DNA of 64,000 nt from Saccoglossus kowalevskii. Its lineage: Eukaryota; Hemichordata; Enteropneusta; Harrimaniidae. The translations under genes and the position numbers were made by a program. This document shows positions 32,701 through 44,000 of this stretch, piece by piece. A model generated the notes under the pieces. The model ran no database searches. It was not told the origin of the DNA and worked only from the letters and a program-made list of their open reading frames with translations. Position 1 is the stretch's first letter. Each line of letters begins with the position of its first letter. Location of the stretch: the NCBI RefSeq assembly GCF_000003605.2, contig NW_003125914.1, forward strand, positions 56,130-120,129, given 5' to 3'.

Positions 32701-33734
32701 AAAACAGTCTGTTTTATGTGGGATAGTTCATATAACAGTCGTGGATTTTTAAAACTCATTTCGATAGACGTATCACGATCTACCCCTTATACATTAGTTG
32801 TTCCATGCAAAATAGCAGTGTCATATTTATTGGAATCTCTATACTGTGTAGGAAAAATCCTAGCAATATCAATGGAAGCGAATACACTTTTGACATCATG
32901 CCAAAATATCGCAATGGGTTGCTGATTTGATGATATATCTTTTGAAGAATGTTTAGGAATAATACTAATTCGAATATTTATGGTAGTATGTGATGTCAGC
33001 TACGGTATTTGTGGTAAACTAAAATGAAAGAAACTTCCCTGCAACCGATGGTCTCAAAAATAGAACAATTACTTAATCGCATGGTACGTGTTCATAAATC
33101 ATGACCAATTATGTAAATATTATAGGGCGCTGAACGAGTTGTGAACACACGTTCACGCGTTATCATTAGTTTGTTGCGTATAAGCTGTGATAGCATTTAT
33201 CACTGAACATTTACGTTACTGAGACACCATCGAATTGCAGCCGAGACTAAATTTATAAGATTTTCAGAACAGGAGCAGATTGCGAGCACGGATGTGTGGC
33301 AAGCTGATCACGGTGTATTGTTATTTGCTTCTGTCTGAACGACTGATATAGGAAGCATCAGCACTGCGGTGTACACCGACAAAAAATACACGATGTGGCA
33401 TAACGTCCATCTATTCACCCTGCATGTTCTCATCAAAACCTACAATAGATGATCCTTTATGCGAAGTGCTGCCCTTGACCGTCTTATCTAATGTCCTGTT
33501 CAGCTGTTGATCGACGACTTCTTATTTCTTGTTAGGACCAGTTATATTCTCAGCCACATCTGTAATTCCATCCTTCTGGTTACTATGATTAACGCCGAGA
33601 ATCCTTTCAGCAGTCTGCCTCGCTACTGGTTTCACTCTTTCAACAAACGTTTTCACCGAATCGTGCATCATATACAGTTCTAAGCCGACAATGGCGACAC
33701 ACATCCACGTGAATAAGTACAAAGTTACTCTCAT
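23722..33734 (-). CDS. Gene C: O-fucosyltransferase-like protein with an expanded stalk (seven exons, in-frame stop in exon 1)
   Basis: Exons in order of transcription: 33444-33734, 31896-32096, 31011-31232, 28939-29798, 28049-28196, 24010-24151, 23722-23852. Phases are 0, 0, 0, 2, 0, 1, and total length is 665 codons including the final TAA. Exon 1 has the anchor (VTLYLFTWMCVAIVGLEL), but codon 71 is TAA (33522-33524) where the related stalk exons have CAA. Exons 2 and 3 are extra Lys/Gln/Asn-rich stalk exons. Exon 4 has RRYLFPLHWDYNGPNVQYG, LNETFDM and DPFMALHWRNRSGEA. Exon 5 begins CGRNNKPCG, exon 6 ends LEQEICSR, and exon 7 has TSHSSWSSFASRER. An L1-like LINE and a MITE sit in the intron between exons 5 and 6. 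If the stop is real the gene is truncated before the catalytic domain, unless a different first exon is used. Confidence 0.75.
24335..26010 (-). mobile_element. L1-like LINE, with most of ORF2 lost in an assembly gap
   Basis: Read on the minus strand, from high to low coordinates. First comes a coiled-coil ORF1 start (about 26006-25671, MSSGYMQVYARLSEDEGES). Next is the ORF1 RNA-binding part (HGIPQSG, EQAEELLRGLITDKLNID, RPQPIIGKFLRYKQRDEVL, FRIREDF). Then comes the ORF2 endonuclease (CLLETWVD near 25080, SGGISILF, ASVYRPPEG, and KVIIGGDF ending at the gap). After the Ns is the ORF2 tail (LCPFGCRVTEDEYHFTMVCP ... RETEMEV, stop at 24450-24452) and an AATAAAG tail near 24340. Frameshifts are present. 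Both genome flanks lie within gene C intron sequence, in the same orientation as the gene. Confidence 0.88.
24685..24734. other. assembly gap (50 Ns)
   Basis: Exactly 50 N. Sequence to the right ends at the endonuclease IIGGDF motif of a LINE ORF2, and to the left resumes near the ORF2 C-terminus. The true missing length is therefore probably the reverse transcriptase region, far more than 50 bases, unless the element is internally deleted. Confidence 0.95.
26241..26662. mobile_element. MITE-like element with CCCGGGGGG terminal inverted repeats
   Basis: CTCCCGGGGGGTACTA at 26241-26256 is the near reverse complement of AGTACCCCCCCGGGACT at 26647-26663. In between, the motif TCTGTCTGAAAAGGGGTA recurs about six times with spacers, some degenerate. 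There is no transposase. It is a non-autonomous element; the superfamily cannot be named from the termini alone and no clear target duplication was found. Confidence 0.7.
31011..31232 (-). CDS. Gene C exon 3: second duplicated stalk exon
   Basis: A 74-codon exon, phase 0 at both ends, with acceptor TTCCAG|ATA and donor AAT|GTAGGT. It begins IKQQTTSKQETSKSDKES, like the catalytic-exon stalk, passes through GQKIENNKPDK, and then continues as KQGVADRQLNKTF, like the tail of exon 1. It is the same hybrid design as the preceding exon, and its flanking intron sequence is also repeated. Confidence 0.75.
31896..32096 (-). CDS. Gene C exon 2: first duplicated stalk exon
   Basis: A 67-codon exon, phase 0 at both ends, with acceptor TTCAG|GTA and donor ATT|GTAGGT. 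It begins VKQQKTNIQENSQSKPG, which matches the stalk at the start of the catalytic exon (IKQQTTSKQENSKNKPG). It ends with KKQGVVDRQLNKTF...AHVGPSI, which matches the tail of exon 1. It has low complexity, is rich in Lys, Gln and Asn, and has sequons. It lengthens the lumenal stalk without changing the frame. Confidence 0.75.
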
Positions 33735-34780
33735 AGCAACAGCATTTGTCGTTGTCTCTTCTTCACTTTACGGTGCAATATGATGTACGGCTTACCGACC
33801 ACCAATTCGATAAATGAACGTTTGTACTATGAATGCTAGCACAAGCTGTCACGTGATTAGGAATGACAGGTGTCCAATATTGGTAATGAGACCAATTGTT
33901 CAAATATATGACCATGGGGAATTCATCGTAAGGGCGCGACATTGTGACCCGATGATCCGTGGAGCAAGTAAATGACTAATTAATTAAAAGTTGGAATAAT
34001 CTCACCAATAAAATCCCCAACCCGGCCCACTACCTCACTCCCGCCTGCCCAAGCAAATATACCACAATGAATTGCACAATTCACGGCATACATGCATGGT
34101 GAATGCATATATCAAGTACATTGTGTCATGTCAAATACATGAGTCCATGATAAAAAAAACTAACAATGGGCACTGAAACTAGCAGTTTGTCATTTGTGTT
34201 GCAGCGTACATTCTAACATTCTGTAGTCTCATTAATGTTATTTTTGAATTGGGTTTTCCACACAGTCAAGACAAATTTGTTCTGATGGCTCGTGATACTC
34301 GCTAGAGCGAACTGGTGGTTATATGATTGATATATAATGTCAACATTTGGGTTTGGGTTTGATTTGAGGACACTGCTTTTAGGAATCAACGATCGGTTGA
34401 AGTAAGTTGACATGGGATTTGGAACTTTGCGAAAATCAGTCCAAAATGCAGCATACGAGTGTGACCCAATGGAAAAATGGTTATAATAAACAATCAACTG
34501 AAGGAGTTTTACATGTCAACGCACTACATATCACTAATATGGCTTAAATTGTGTACAATTTTAAAAAAGAAAATTGACACAAGTTTTATTCGAAATTCAC
34601 AGAATATTTCTTTACTTCTAGATGGCTTGTTAATAAACCGTCAAACACACATATCCAAGACCACGTTCAAACCAACGCACACGGCAACTCCGTATGGCTG
34701 TCGGCGTTTTTTCTCCACGCTACCCACTCGTCCACCCGGTAATAACTATCAATCGGCTGGGGTTCGGAATAAAGATTAAA
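33735..34780. other. intergenic, upstream of gene C
   Basis: The presumed promoter region of gene C. No exon of the family and no recognisable element was found. Confidence 0.45.
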
Positions 34781-34841
34781 CAAAGATATATTGAAAGAAC
34801 ATTAACACATGTTTTTGGGGGAACGCTGCATGAACGTCTTC

Positions 34842-36425
34842 TTAATACTTGTTGCTCCCACTGGAACATAAGGTTAACACAATATCTCTCCACTCAACAC
34901 GGTTTTTAGCCTTGGTTTCTGCCTCTCCCCATGTTAAACCCATTTCCCTGAGTACTTGCTCAATGGTTCTCCGCCAGGTGTTCTTCGGCCTGCCCTTCGG
35001 TCGTTTTCCTTGTGGCGTCCAGCGGAGAGCTATCTTGGTGTTGTATGAATCGAGCATTCTGAGAACATGCCCAAGCCATCTGAGTCTTCTAAGCCTTATT
35101 TGTGCAATGATGAAGGTGGCTCCAGTGATTTTGAGTAGGTCAGAGGTGGATATTCGACAGGGCCAGAAAACTTTGCAGTTTTGGTGAAAACTTGATAGCT
35201 TTTTTATGTAAACCTTGGTGACCCTCCAGCTTTCGCTCCCATACAGTTAAATTGCATTATAACATTGCTGTTATAAATTTTGACTTTAGTGCTGATGTTA
35301 TACTGGCTAGATTTCCATATGGGCCACAACCTTTGAAATGCAGACCTTGCTTTGGCTAGTCTGCTTTTAATGTCCTTTTGTGTGGGGTCCTCATTGCTCG
35401 CGACTGCACCTAAGTAGGTAAATTGGACAACCTGCTCAATTTCTGCTCCATCAATAACCAGTCTACTGTTGCATGTGGTGTTGCGCCTCATTTCCTGGGT
35501 CTTCGTTGTGTTAATTTGGAGTCCAATTTGTTTGGTCTTCTCCTGCATTTGATCTTGCTTAAATGACAGGAGCGTAATGTCATCTGCAAAGTCCAGATCT
35601 TCTATTACTGAGAACATAGACAAGGTGATCCATCTCCTAAGATCGCTGGTGGTCTTATTCATCACCCAGTCAATGACTACTAAAAATAAGACAGCCTTGT
35701 CTTACACCAGAATAAACTGTTAGTTGCTTTGATGTTTAGTAGAACTACACACTCAAATTCTGTGTAGAAGCATTTGATGGGGGAAACCATCCTGTCTGGT
35801 ACTCCATATGATCCAAGGATTGCCCAGAGGGTGTCTCGATGAATGCTATCAAAAGCTTTTTTGAAATCTATATGTTTATGTATAGAGATGATTTCCACTC
35901 TATACACTGCTCAATGATGTTTCTGAGAGCAAATAACTGGTCTGCGCATCCTCTTCCTTTCCGGAATCCCGCCTGTTCTTGCCTCAAAGTCAGGTCAAGT
36001 GTTTTGTTGATTCATTGTGGATTCTTCAGAAAACTTTGCTTGGGATTGAGAGTAAGGTAATCCCACTCCAGTTATCACAGTTCCCAAGATCATTTTTCTT
36101 AGGTAATTTTACAATCAAGACTTTTGCCCAGTCACTTGGGATCTTGGTGTTTTTTCCCCAGATGTGATTGAACAGGGTCTATAATTCATTGCTAGCTGTT
36201 TCAATATCTACTTTCAAGAGCTCGGCTGAAATTCCATCTATGCCTGTCGATTTGCCTGTTTTCATGGCTTTTATTGCTGCAACTACTTCATCTTTAGATG
36301 GAGGATCTGTGTTTATTTCAAGGGCATCATATTGTGGACAGCCTTCAATGCAACTAGTGGCTCTGGCCTGTTCAATACCTCTTTAAAGTGTTCTACCCAG
36401 CGTGCTTCCTGCTCCTTCTCAATTG
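34842..36425 (-). mobile_element. RTE-like LINE remnant (reverse transcriptase ORF2)
   Basis: On the minus strand, in broken frames: HFKEVLNRPEP (about 36390), DEVVAAIKAMKTGKSTGIDG (about 36280), IPSDWAKVLIVKLPKK (about 36120), FKKAFDSIHRDTLWAILG (about 35860), the catalytic DLDFADDITLLS (about 35590), TYLGAVASNEDPTQKDI, and the C-terminal ALRWTPQGKRPKGRPKNTWR with GLTWGEAET, stopping at 34842. These are standard non-LTR reverse transcriptase motifs, with an end typical of RTE-like elements. Several stops and frameshifts make it inactive. The endonuclease is missing, so it is 5' truncated. Confidence 0.9.
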
Positions 36426-36426
36426 T

Positions 36427-36540
36427 GATAGTGTTCGATATGGGACTCATAGCGACGTACATAACTCGTGTGAAATACAATATTTGTTTACAAGAAATTC
36501 AAACACGCGCTGCGCAACGACCACCATGCTTTGCGAAGAA
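36427..36540 (-). mobile_element. second copy of the TTAA-flanked MITE-like repeat
   Basis: The reverse complement matches 45549-45650: GGTGGTC..GCGCAGCGCGTGTT, then ACGTCGCTATGAGTCC and ATATCGAACA. It abuts the 5' end of the RTE-like remnant. Its own termini are less clear. Confidence 0.6.
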
Positions 36541-37830
36541 ATAACATTTTGTATGAATTCACTGCTATGCACGGTGTGTAGACGTTTAATTCAATCATAT
36601 ACTGTCGTCGTGTGATGCACATGTTATCGCATATACGACATGGAAAGCAGCATAAAATCCGCGTTGCCATTGGTAAAGCACACTTTTTGTATTGTCGGAA
36701 TGAAAATACAGAAAATGGCATATGCTTCAGCATATTATATCGCCGATTTACATCTATGTAGTTGCAATTGATTCAAATCGGCCGTACAGAATAATGCAAA
36801 CAGCTCGTTACAACAACAACTTGTGTCTGCTAGACCGTGTTGGGGGTGTGAGGGGGGGGGGTTGTGTTTATGTGTCGTGAGTTGTCTGGATTTAAAATGG
36901 ATCTGTGAAAATATTGAACTTAAAAAAACAACCAATAAAATAATTATTATCTTATTATTATCTTTTTATTAATACAAGTGCAATTGTTTGAGTTTACAAT
37001 TGGCCACACAGTGAAAGTACACAGATATTTTGTGTATACGTTGTCACAATGATGACACCTTTTCACAATAACACCCTACCGTAGTCAATATATAGTGTAT
37101 ATGTTTGTTTTTTTGGAAAACAAACTAATTTTTGAGGAGTGTACATTATAGTGACAGCAAGGCTCCACGGAATATTACAACGTAATTGACCATTGGTGAA
37201 TATTGCCTCTTTTCAGTGTACGTTTCACCAATCGAGAAATACTCTACAACTGCTCATTGAACAATATATTTATTTACACTAACGCATGGCATTATAATGT
37301 ATAAACGAGCGGGAGCTGTTTCTTTAGAGGGCGTAGCATTGAACTCGTTCAGACTACGTGTACATTAGACGAATGTTCTGTTCGTTTATCCCTTTCTATA
37401 TAGTATTATTTGTCCAGGTGAGTTTCTGGTCGCTGGGTGCCACTGTTGATTGCCCGCGCTATCGTCACAAATTTTAAAATTCAAACAGAACGTCAATTTA
37501 CGTGAACATGATCTCAGAAAGTGAATATATAAAAAAAGAAAGGAAATTTATTATCTCCCAATTGTTCTTACTTTGAACACATCGGAGAAAGGGTTCACAC
37601 ACTAATCTGTAGATTTAAATCGAATGGCTGGCCATTTTTTTGTATTGGGGTAATCGGGTTGCAAACACATAAAATATTGCTACATTACATTACATATGTC
37701 GTTAAAATTAGTGAAATATAATTCAAATAACCACAGTTAACGATTGTTAAAGATACTGCCAACCTCAACTTCAGTGCAAATATGATATGAATAAATCAGA
37801 TTGTAAACAAAAACAAAACAAAAAAAATGT
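36541..37830. other. intergenic, nothing firmly recognised
   Basis: Contains a G-run (about 36850) and AT-rich sequence. A 15-codon hydrophobic plus-strand stretch (MFCSFIPFYIVLFVQ, about 37374-37418) is followed by CAG|GTGAGT and looks like a tiny signal-peptide exon. No partner exon is visible, so it is not called. Confidence 0.35.
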
Positions 37831-39010
37831 GTTCCTCCAATGCAATGCCATGAAAGGATCACCGTCACAGAGTTTACCACCCGCATCTTCGGCCATTTTC
37901 ATCACAGACGTCCGGGTGCCCTGCGATGAGAAACCACTTCGTAATACTGTTTTGTAAGAGCTGAAAATTCCGACTTCGTTTTATATGCCCGGATCTAATA
38001 CTCCAGGACATCTTGTATCTAGTGGATTTGAAAGCAGCTTTTACTGCCTGCTGATAATGATTCCATACCAATTTTCTAGTCCATCGCGTTTTCATTTAAA
38101 ATATTTAAAGTGGTTAGATCTTGTTTTGAAATTCCCCAATATGTAATAGGAATGCACAAGTAAAGTTTCAATAGTACTGCCAGGGGGAAAACTTGTCTGT
38201 CTCTATGACGTCTGCTTGCGGTACCGGACCGGGAAAGTCACTTAAGCTTTACAGTCAAATAGACGCACACAACGTCCAGGACCTCGACACGACCTGATGA
38301 CAGATATAACACAGCCATTCACTAGTAATCAGCTAAATAAGTCGGTCAACAGATACGCAAAAACTAATTCATGACAGTACTGTTACAGTCCCTTCCATAT
38401 CTTGCTGTGATATTCTATTTGTTGCTGTAATATAAATGTATTTTGATAATGCCCAGTTAGCTAGCGAGGCTTGCCTAGCTGCGGAATCAGAATAGACAGC
38501 ATGTATTGTCATTGCTAATTAATATTCTTTTGTTTGTGCTTGTGAACGTGCTTGTGACGAACGTGAACACAAGTTGGTCAGTTGTCACCCACCTCCCGGC
38601 TATTGCAGTGTAGTTCCGCTCCGGTGCAGTGACGACGGGCAATCAGCGTATATTTTAAGATAATGGCTGTCCAATGCTACATCAATTATTTCTCCAGATT
38701 TCCAGTGAGTACCAAATCAATTTTCGATCACAGTGAAAACGAAAGCGTCATATTGTACATTGGGCCCGTTGTAATCCCAATGTATCAGGCATAGATATCT
38801 CCTGGTTGATTTTGCCGACTTCTCTGTTTTTTCTCGGTTGGACTTGTATATTGTTCTCGTTCTCAACAATATGTTTGTCGGATTTACAATTTTCAATATT
38901 TTGCACAATTAAATTACTTGTGTTTGTCTTAGTTGTGGTCTGGAACCTTCATTTGTATGACCTGGTTTTCTTTTTAAGTTTCCTTGTATATTCGTTGTTT
39001 TACATGGATG
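37831..39010 (-). pseudogene. decayed catalytic exon of the O-fucosyltransferase-like family, split by a solo LTR
   Basis: Closest to gene C. From high to low coordinates: a stalk (about 39005-38800, low-complexity Lys/Thr), RRYLCLIHWDYNGPNVQYD (about 38800-38740), a stop where the family has ENWFG, THWKSG, then an internal deletion to EIIDVALD (about 38670). A long foreign insert follows, then ACAGTACTG at 38376-38382 and, beyond the LTR, the remaining catalytic part in shifted frames. It stops abruptly at MALHWRN (37831) where the family continues R(S/T)GE. No exons 3-5 follow. It cannot make a protein. Confidence 0.88.
38178..38376 (-). mobile_element. solo LTR inside the catalytic-exon pseudogene
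   Basis: On the minus strand it begins TGTCATGAATTAG and ends CCCCCTGGCA. GTAC lies on both sides (38174-38177 and 38377-38380), a 4-base target duplication. The uninterrupted gene C exon has AACAGTACTGTTG at the matching site (about 29320), which shows the empty site. At 199 bases it has no internal retroviral-type coding. It is related at both ends to 8955-9582. Confidence 0.82.
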
Positions 39011-41046
39011 TTTCTATAACAGTGGGGCTTTTCCCACGCACAATTCATTGAACATATCATGGCTTCCCCCATTATACAAATAAAAAGTGTGTGATAATTG
39101 TCGATGCCTACATAAGGTGTGATTTGCATTAATTCGAATATTTCTGGTAATTTCAAATGTCGGCTAAGTCGCGCCTGTTAAAAAGTTGATTTCACGCGAT
39201 GCACCATTGCAACTCTTATCAATCTCTCACTCCACCAAGCACTGTTTGTTTGGTCCACACACTCATATCTACTGGCCTATGTTCCTCACGGAATGTATAA
39301 AAAACAACGGATTGTATTGACTTCAAAATTAGTAATCATGTTCCCACTACATTTCGAAACTGTGAATAAAAATATACGAATCCTGTGTTAGAAATGTTGC
39401 CATGGTGTGTTGTCGATTAATATATCATGTCAGCTGCTTCACAAGCAATTGTTTGTGACATGACCAGATAGCTCATTGCCTGCACGATTGACAGAGAAAA
39501 TAAATCTACATGGACAAAGAGAAGCATTTAGAGATGGGATATAACTTAAATTTATACATTTATATCTACTAAGGCTTAAATCAAAACCAAACCTATGGTC
39601 AGTTTATCCAATAAGTGCGAGTTGTTGTGAGTGTATCATAAGTCTTCGAGTTTTGAAATGCTAATAGAGTGGAATATTATATTAAATGTTTAACCATGCA
39701 GGAATTGGTCAATCTTACAATTGGGCACACATTGCAAGGACCTCGTTTTTTTGTGAACACACTGTTACGCATTAATGACACTACTGTGAAAAAAAACTTT
39801 CTTTTACCTGGAATTAGTTTCTCGCTGAAAATAAGATTCGTTTTGGATAAAGTCTATTTCCACTAATTTTTGGTGATTTTATTTTTAGTTGATTCATCCC
39901 TTCATCAAAAACAATGAATTCCATGTGAAAATAAAGCAGTTTACAGTACTCAATAACAGTCCACCGTTGCCGACATCTTTTGTATATGTTTTTCTTTTTT
40001 CCAAAACAAAGAAGTATATATTACAGTAAAAGCAAAAGTCCGTGCAATATCTCTCTACAAGTATGTTTAGTATGTGGTTATCCAATGGTGATTATCGCCC
40101 TAGCTTAATGCACGTTTTACACGTTGAGAAATACTGGTTCAGCTGTACGTGTACAGATTGAAAACTACGACCTTGGATCCGAAACAGTAATTTTTAAATC
40201 AAGCGTTCTCAGGAAAAATTGTTTCTATATATTTTTCTCATGCATAATATCATTCGTCGAGGCAAAGTTCTTGGTAGTACGTGTCACTGTGTTACTGTAC
40301 GGTCTAGTCTCTGGTCTACGCAGACTGCATATATAAAGTTCCCATCGTCCGCTGCTCTATCCTTGACTATGTCCACTGGTAGTTATTGAGAGAATGACAT
40401 TTTAAAATAGATCAATAAACAAAAGATTGAAATAATAATGATCAATACTTTTTTTCATTTTATTAAAGTGCGTTTGAGAATTGTACATACCGGTATAATA
40501 GTTATGACAATGAAATTATAAGAAATATTAACATAGATTATGACAAAATGTCTCATGATCTACTTACTTATATTGCTCACATACAAAGTATCTTTTACTA
40601 CAATATGTAATGTTCTATCTACAGCCAGCCCAAGTATGACGCATCGGAAGCTCATTTACATAGAACTGAACTGTGAAAGATGCTGACATTCTTTGCCGAC
40701 ATTGCTTTGCTTTCTTTTAATGCTAACCGAGACTTAGTTATCTATTTTCGGTTTCATAAACATTTCCGGTTAAAAGTCTGAGTGAAATTTTTGAAATGTA
40801 TTTGAAAGTTTGATGTTTGTGATATGAGTTGCATTCAATCCGTAAATAATTTGGCAGCCGCCATCTTTGATTTCGCTCAAAAAGAGTACCGTGATTTTCT
40901 TTTTGAGCTGGTACGCGAAATCTCTCTGCTAATTACCTCACAAACTTATGAATATCCAGGTTACACATAACAGTCACAAGTCCCAAAGAGAGTGTTTAAT
41001 TAGTGATATTGTACTTTGGGAATTGCATGGCAGTGTACCGTGTATT
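39011..41046. other. intergenic between the pseudogene and gene D
   Basis: AT-rich, with no recognisable exon. No first exon belonging to the pseudogene is visible. Short frames on both strands look random. Confidence 0.5.
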
Positions 41047-44000
41047 TCATTTGAGAATAACACCCGGAGCTATCCAACTCGCAACCTCCTCTAAATAGAG
41101 TGTTTCTTTTGAACGTTGACGAGCGACAAACCCCGACCACGATGAATGTGACGTCCCTAGGAAGGTCTTTGAGCCTAAAATACAAGTTAAAAAAAACAAA
41201 AGTAGTAAAATTATCAAATAAATTCAAATCTTGCCAACACGTACAAGAGTCGATTCAAATTGTACACTACTGAGCACGTTATATGTATAGTGTATCATAA
41301 TTGGAGAGGAATTCTCAATGAAATATGGTGGACGACTACTATCAGATCGGATAGTCGGTGAATTTATTGTTGATTTTTGGAAATACTTTTACAATAATAG
41401 AATTAACAGCCATAATTACGTAAGACGTTTTTAATTTATTTGATTATGTAAATTAGGTGTGCGCATGAATAATTAGAGTGCGTGCTGCTAATAAAATATT
41501 TTATTACTTTTCACATTTTCAATTTCAGTGACAATTCTCTTGCAGCGCAGAGAAAACAATGAGAATAACAATTTTGATTTTTTTTAAATTAGAATACAGA
41601 AAAAAAAAACGAGTTCAAATTTCAAATTTAATCGATGAAAGTTAGTTTAATACCATATACTTACGAACACAAATTTCTTGTTCCAGTAGAGACGTTATAT
41701 ATCCATCATTTTTTATCTTCACAATTTTTGGATAAACGTCTGTTGTTATGTCAGAGAAACTCATGACTCGGGGGATTTTCGCGTTCTTCAATATTGTTAT
41801 CATGTTCTGCAAGAATTTTAAAATTCACCAACAAATTTAAAAAAACAAAACAAAACATGATCTAATTATGACGACGTTTTTTTTTTATTTTAGCACGTGG
41901 TGTACAATGTAAATACGTGTAATGTACAAACAGCCGTACGAGACGCAGTGACAACTATATTTAGGTAGAATGGAAACGGTGTATTGCTACAAGCTTTAGA
42001 TTAGAAGGGATAACTAAGCATCGTCGATATATAACACGTATAACAATAAATGTAGTCTAGGACTACCTACCTTTGAAAAAGAAGGCACTGCTACATATAA
42101 ACACGAGAGGTTCCGCTTTTGCATAATTTGGAAAATATCTTTTGCGACAACTTCTGCCGTCTGATTCACGTCAATGATTCTGCTCATATTACCACATGGT
42201 GCATTGTTACGACCACAGCTGGACAGAGAAAGACACATTATACGTGGATTACAGAGAGATTGGAAAATATAATACGGTATTATATATTGTGTATCTTCTG
42301 TGAGGGTTATTATATCAATCAAATGACGAAACCTTTAGAAACACGAATAATAATGGGTGAAGCTGTAATGGAAATAGCTACATTGAAAACATATCTAGAT
42401 ATTAATTTTAAAAAATACGAGAACAATCCAAACACGCTGCTACTTTCATTAATGAGGCCTCGCACAATTATTTACAACGTACTGCTAATCTAACTATGTT
42501 TAAGACAGTAGGCGGTTGCACAATAATACATGCATATAAATCATTGCTTCTATGCGGTTTAATGTATCATTATTGTTTAAATTCTATTTGTGAATGATGT
42601 AAGCGTACATATTTCAGTTATAATGCTGGTTTTGTATGAATGAATATTGAATCACTTTAAGCGGGAGGGTCATCACCTGCGCACGCGCGGGAATTTAGCC
42701 CAAGCGACGATAACAACACACGCTAAACACGCAAAGGCTCATGGGTAGATGCTTGTTTGTAAACATTCAATTAAGCTGCGCGGAAACGCAAAATGTAGTC
42801 CCCCGCTTTGTATGTTCAACTTGTTTGAAATGTTTCCGTAAAATTGTTCATTTCAAATCATTTGTATGAAAATTCAGTGGACTTGGTGACGTTCTAAAAT
42901 GAGGAAAAATTCATTTTAAATTTCAGATGTAGTAAAGCCAGCCATATTTATTGCGTCACATTTTTGCACAAAACTGAAATACATGATCAATAAATCAGAA
43001 ACGATATTCCAAATTTGTCAATTTTTACAACATGAATTATATACAATAGTGCAATTGTAATTACGTATATTACATTGTAGTCACGGAAACATAATTAAAA
43101 TGATGTTTTAAGTCGCATGATAATTTTGAATGTGTTTAATCAGACAGTTCATCTATAGTTAACTCATCAAGAGTATTTTTCAAGGTGTTTACAAAATTCT
43201 GCCAAAACAGAATATCATAATATTTTGCAATACGGCTGCCTTTAATTTGCTGTGCATCACGGTGGCTGATTTGCATACTGTGAACAACATCTTGCGGACC
43301 ACATATTGTATGAATAATATGCAAGCGTATTTGTGTTTGTGAACGTTTGTATAATTTAAATTCAGATATCCAAATTAAAAGCCACAGTGTCAAGACGATT
43401 TGTTTCACACGCCTTGTAAAAGTCGCAAGGGACCCATATCGAACACTAAGCATCACATGCAGTGCGTTTCATTTTATATTAGTATTTTCAATTATTATTT
43501 TTTCTGATGACAACATCACACTTTTATGAAATAAATTAAATATTCATTACTTACAACTCTCCTGATCGATTTCTCCAATGCAGTGCCATAAACGGGTCGC
43601 CGCCACACAATTTTTTCTCCACATCATCAGCCATTTGCAATATATTTGGTGCTGATCGCAGACGAGATTCTATATTCTTGCGATGTTTTACTAAACCAGG
43701 AATTTCCCACCTCGTGTCTATACCCGGATCTAATATCCCCAAACACCTTGTCCTCGGAGGATTTAACAACAATTTCTCCGCTCTCTGACTGTTTTCGGGG
43801 ATGAAAGAAGTATCGGGTAGTTTAATTTTATATCTTTTTTCTAAACCTGCGCGTTTCCATTCGTAACGCTTAAAGTAATCCTCTTTTTTTTTGATATCCC
43901 CCATGCGAAAATATGGATGCATCAACAGTCGCCTGACTGTACTGTTGCATTCTTTTTTGAATTCTTCCACAGATGCTACATCAACTAAATTTTTGAGGTA

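Larger units (their letters stand above)
29660..33530. repeat. tandem duplication block within gene C
   Basis: Three diverged units, each a stalk exon plus its upstream intron, follow one another: 28.9/29.66-31.0, 31.0-31.9 and 31.9-33.44 kb. Shared intron landmarks include GCTGATCACGATGTAT (30863, 31693, 33308), CGACAAAACACACAATAT with CATAACGTC (about 30965, 31825, 33380), and CAAAACTGTTTTATGTGGGAT-like text (30190 and 32700). Unit lengths differ because of deletions. Confidence 0.8.

Noticed and set aside
37374-37425. Tiny plus-strand signal-peptide-like exon with CAG|GTGAGT
   Set aside because: No second exon in frame on the plus strand could be found nearby; short hydrophobic stretches arise easily in AT-rich DNA.
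43136-43456. 106-codon minus-strand frame between gene D exons 2 and 3
   Set aside because: It has no domain and no matching segment in genes A-C at the same place; it lies in an intron.
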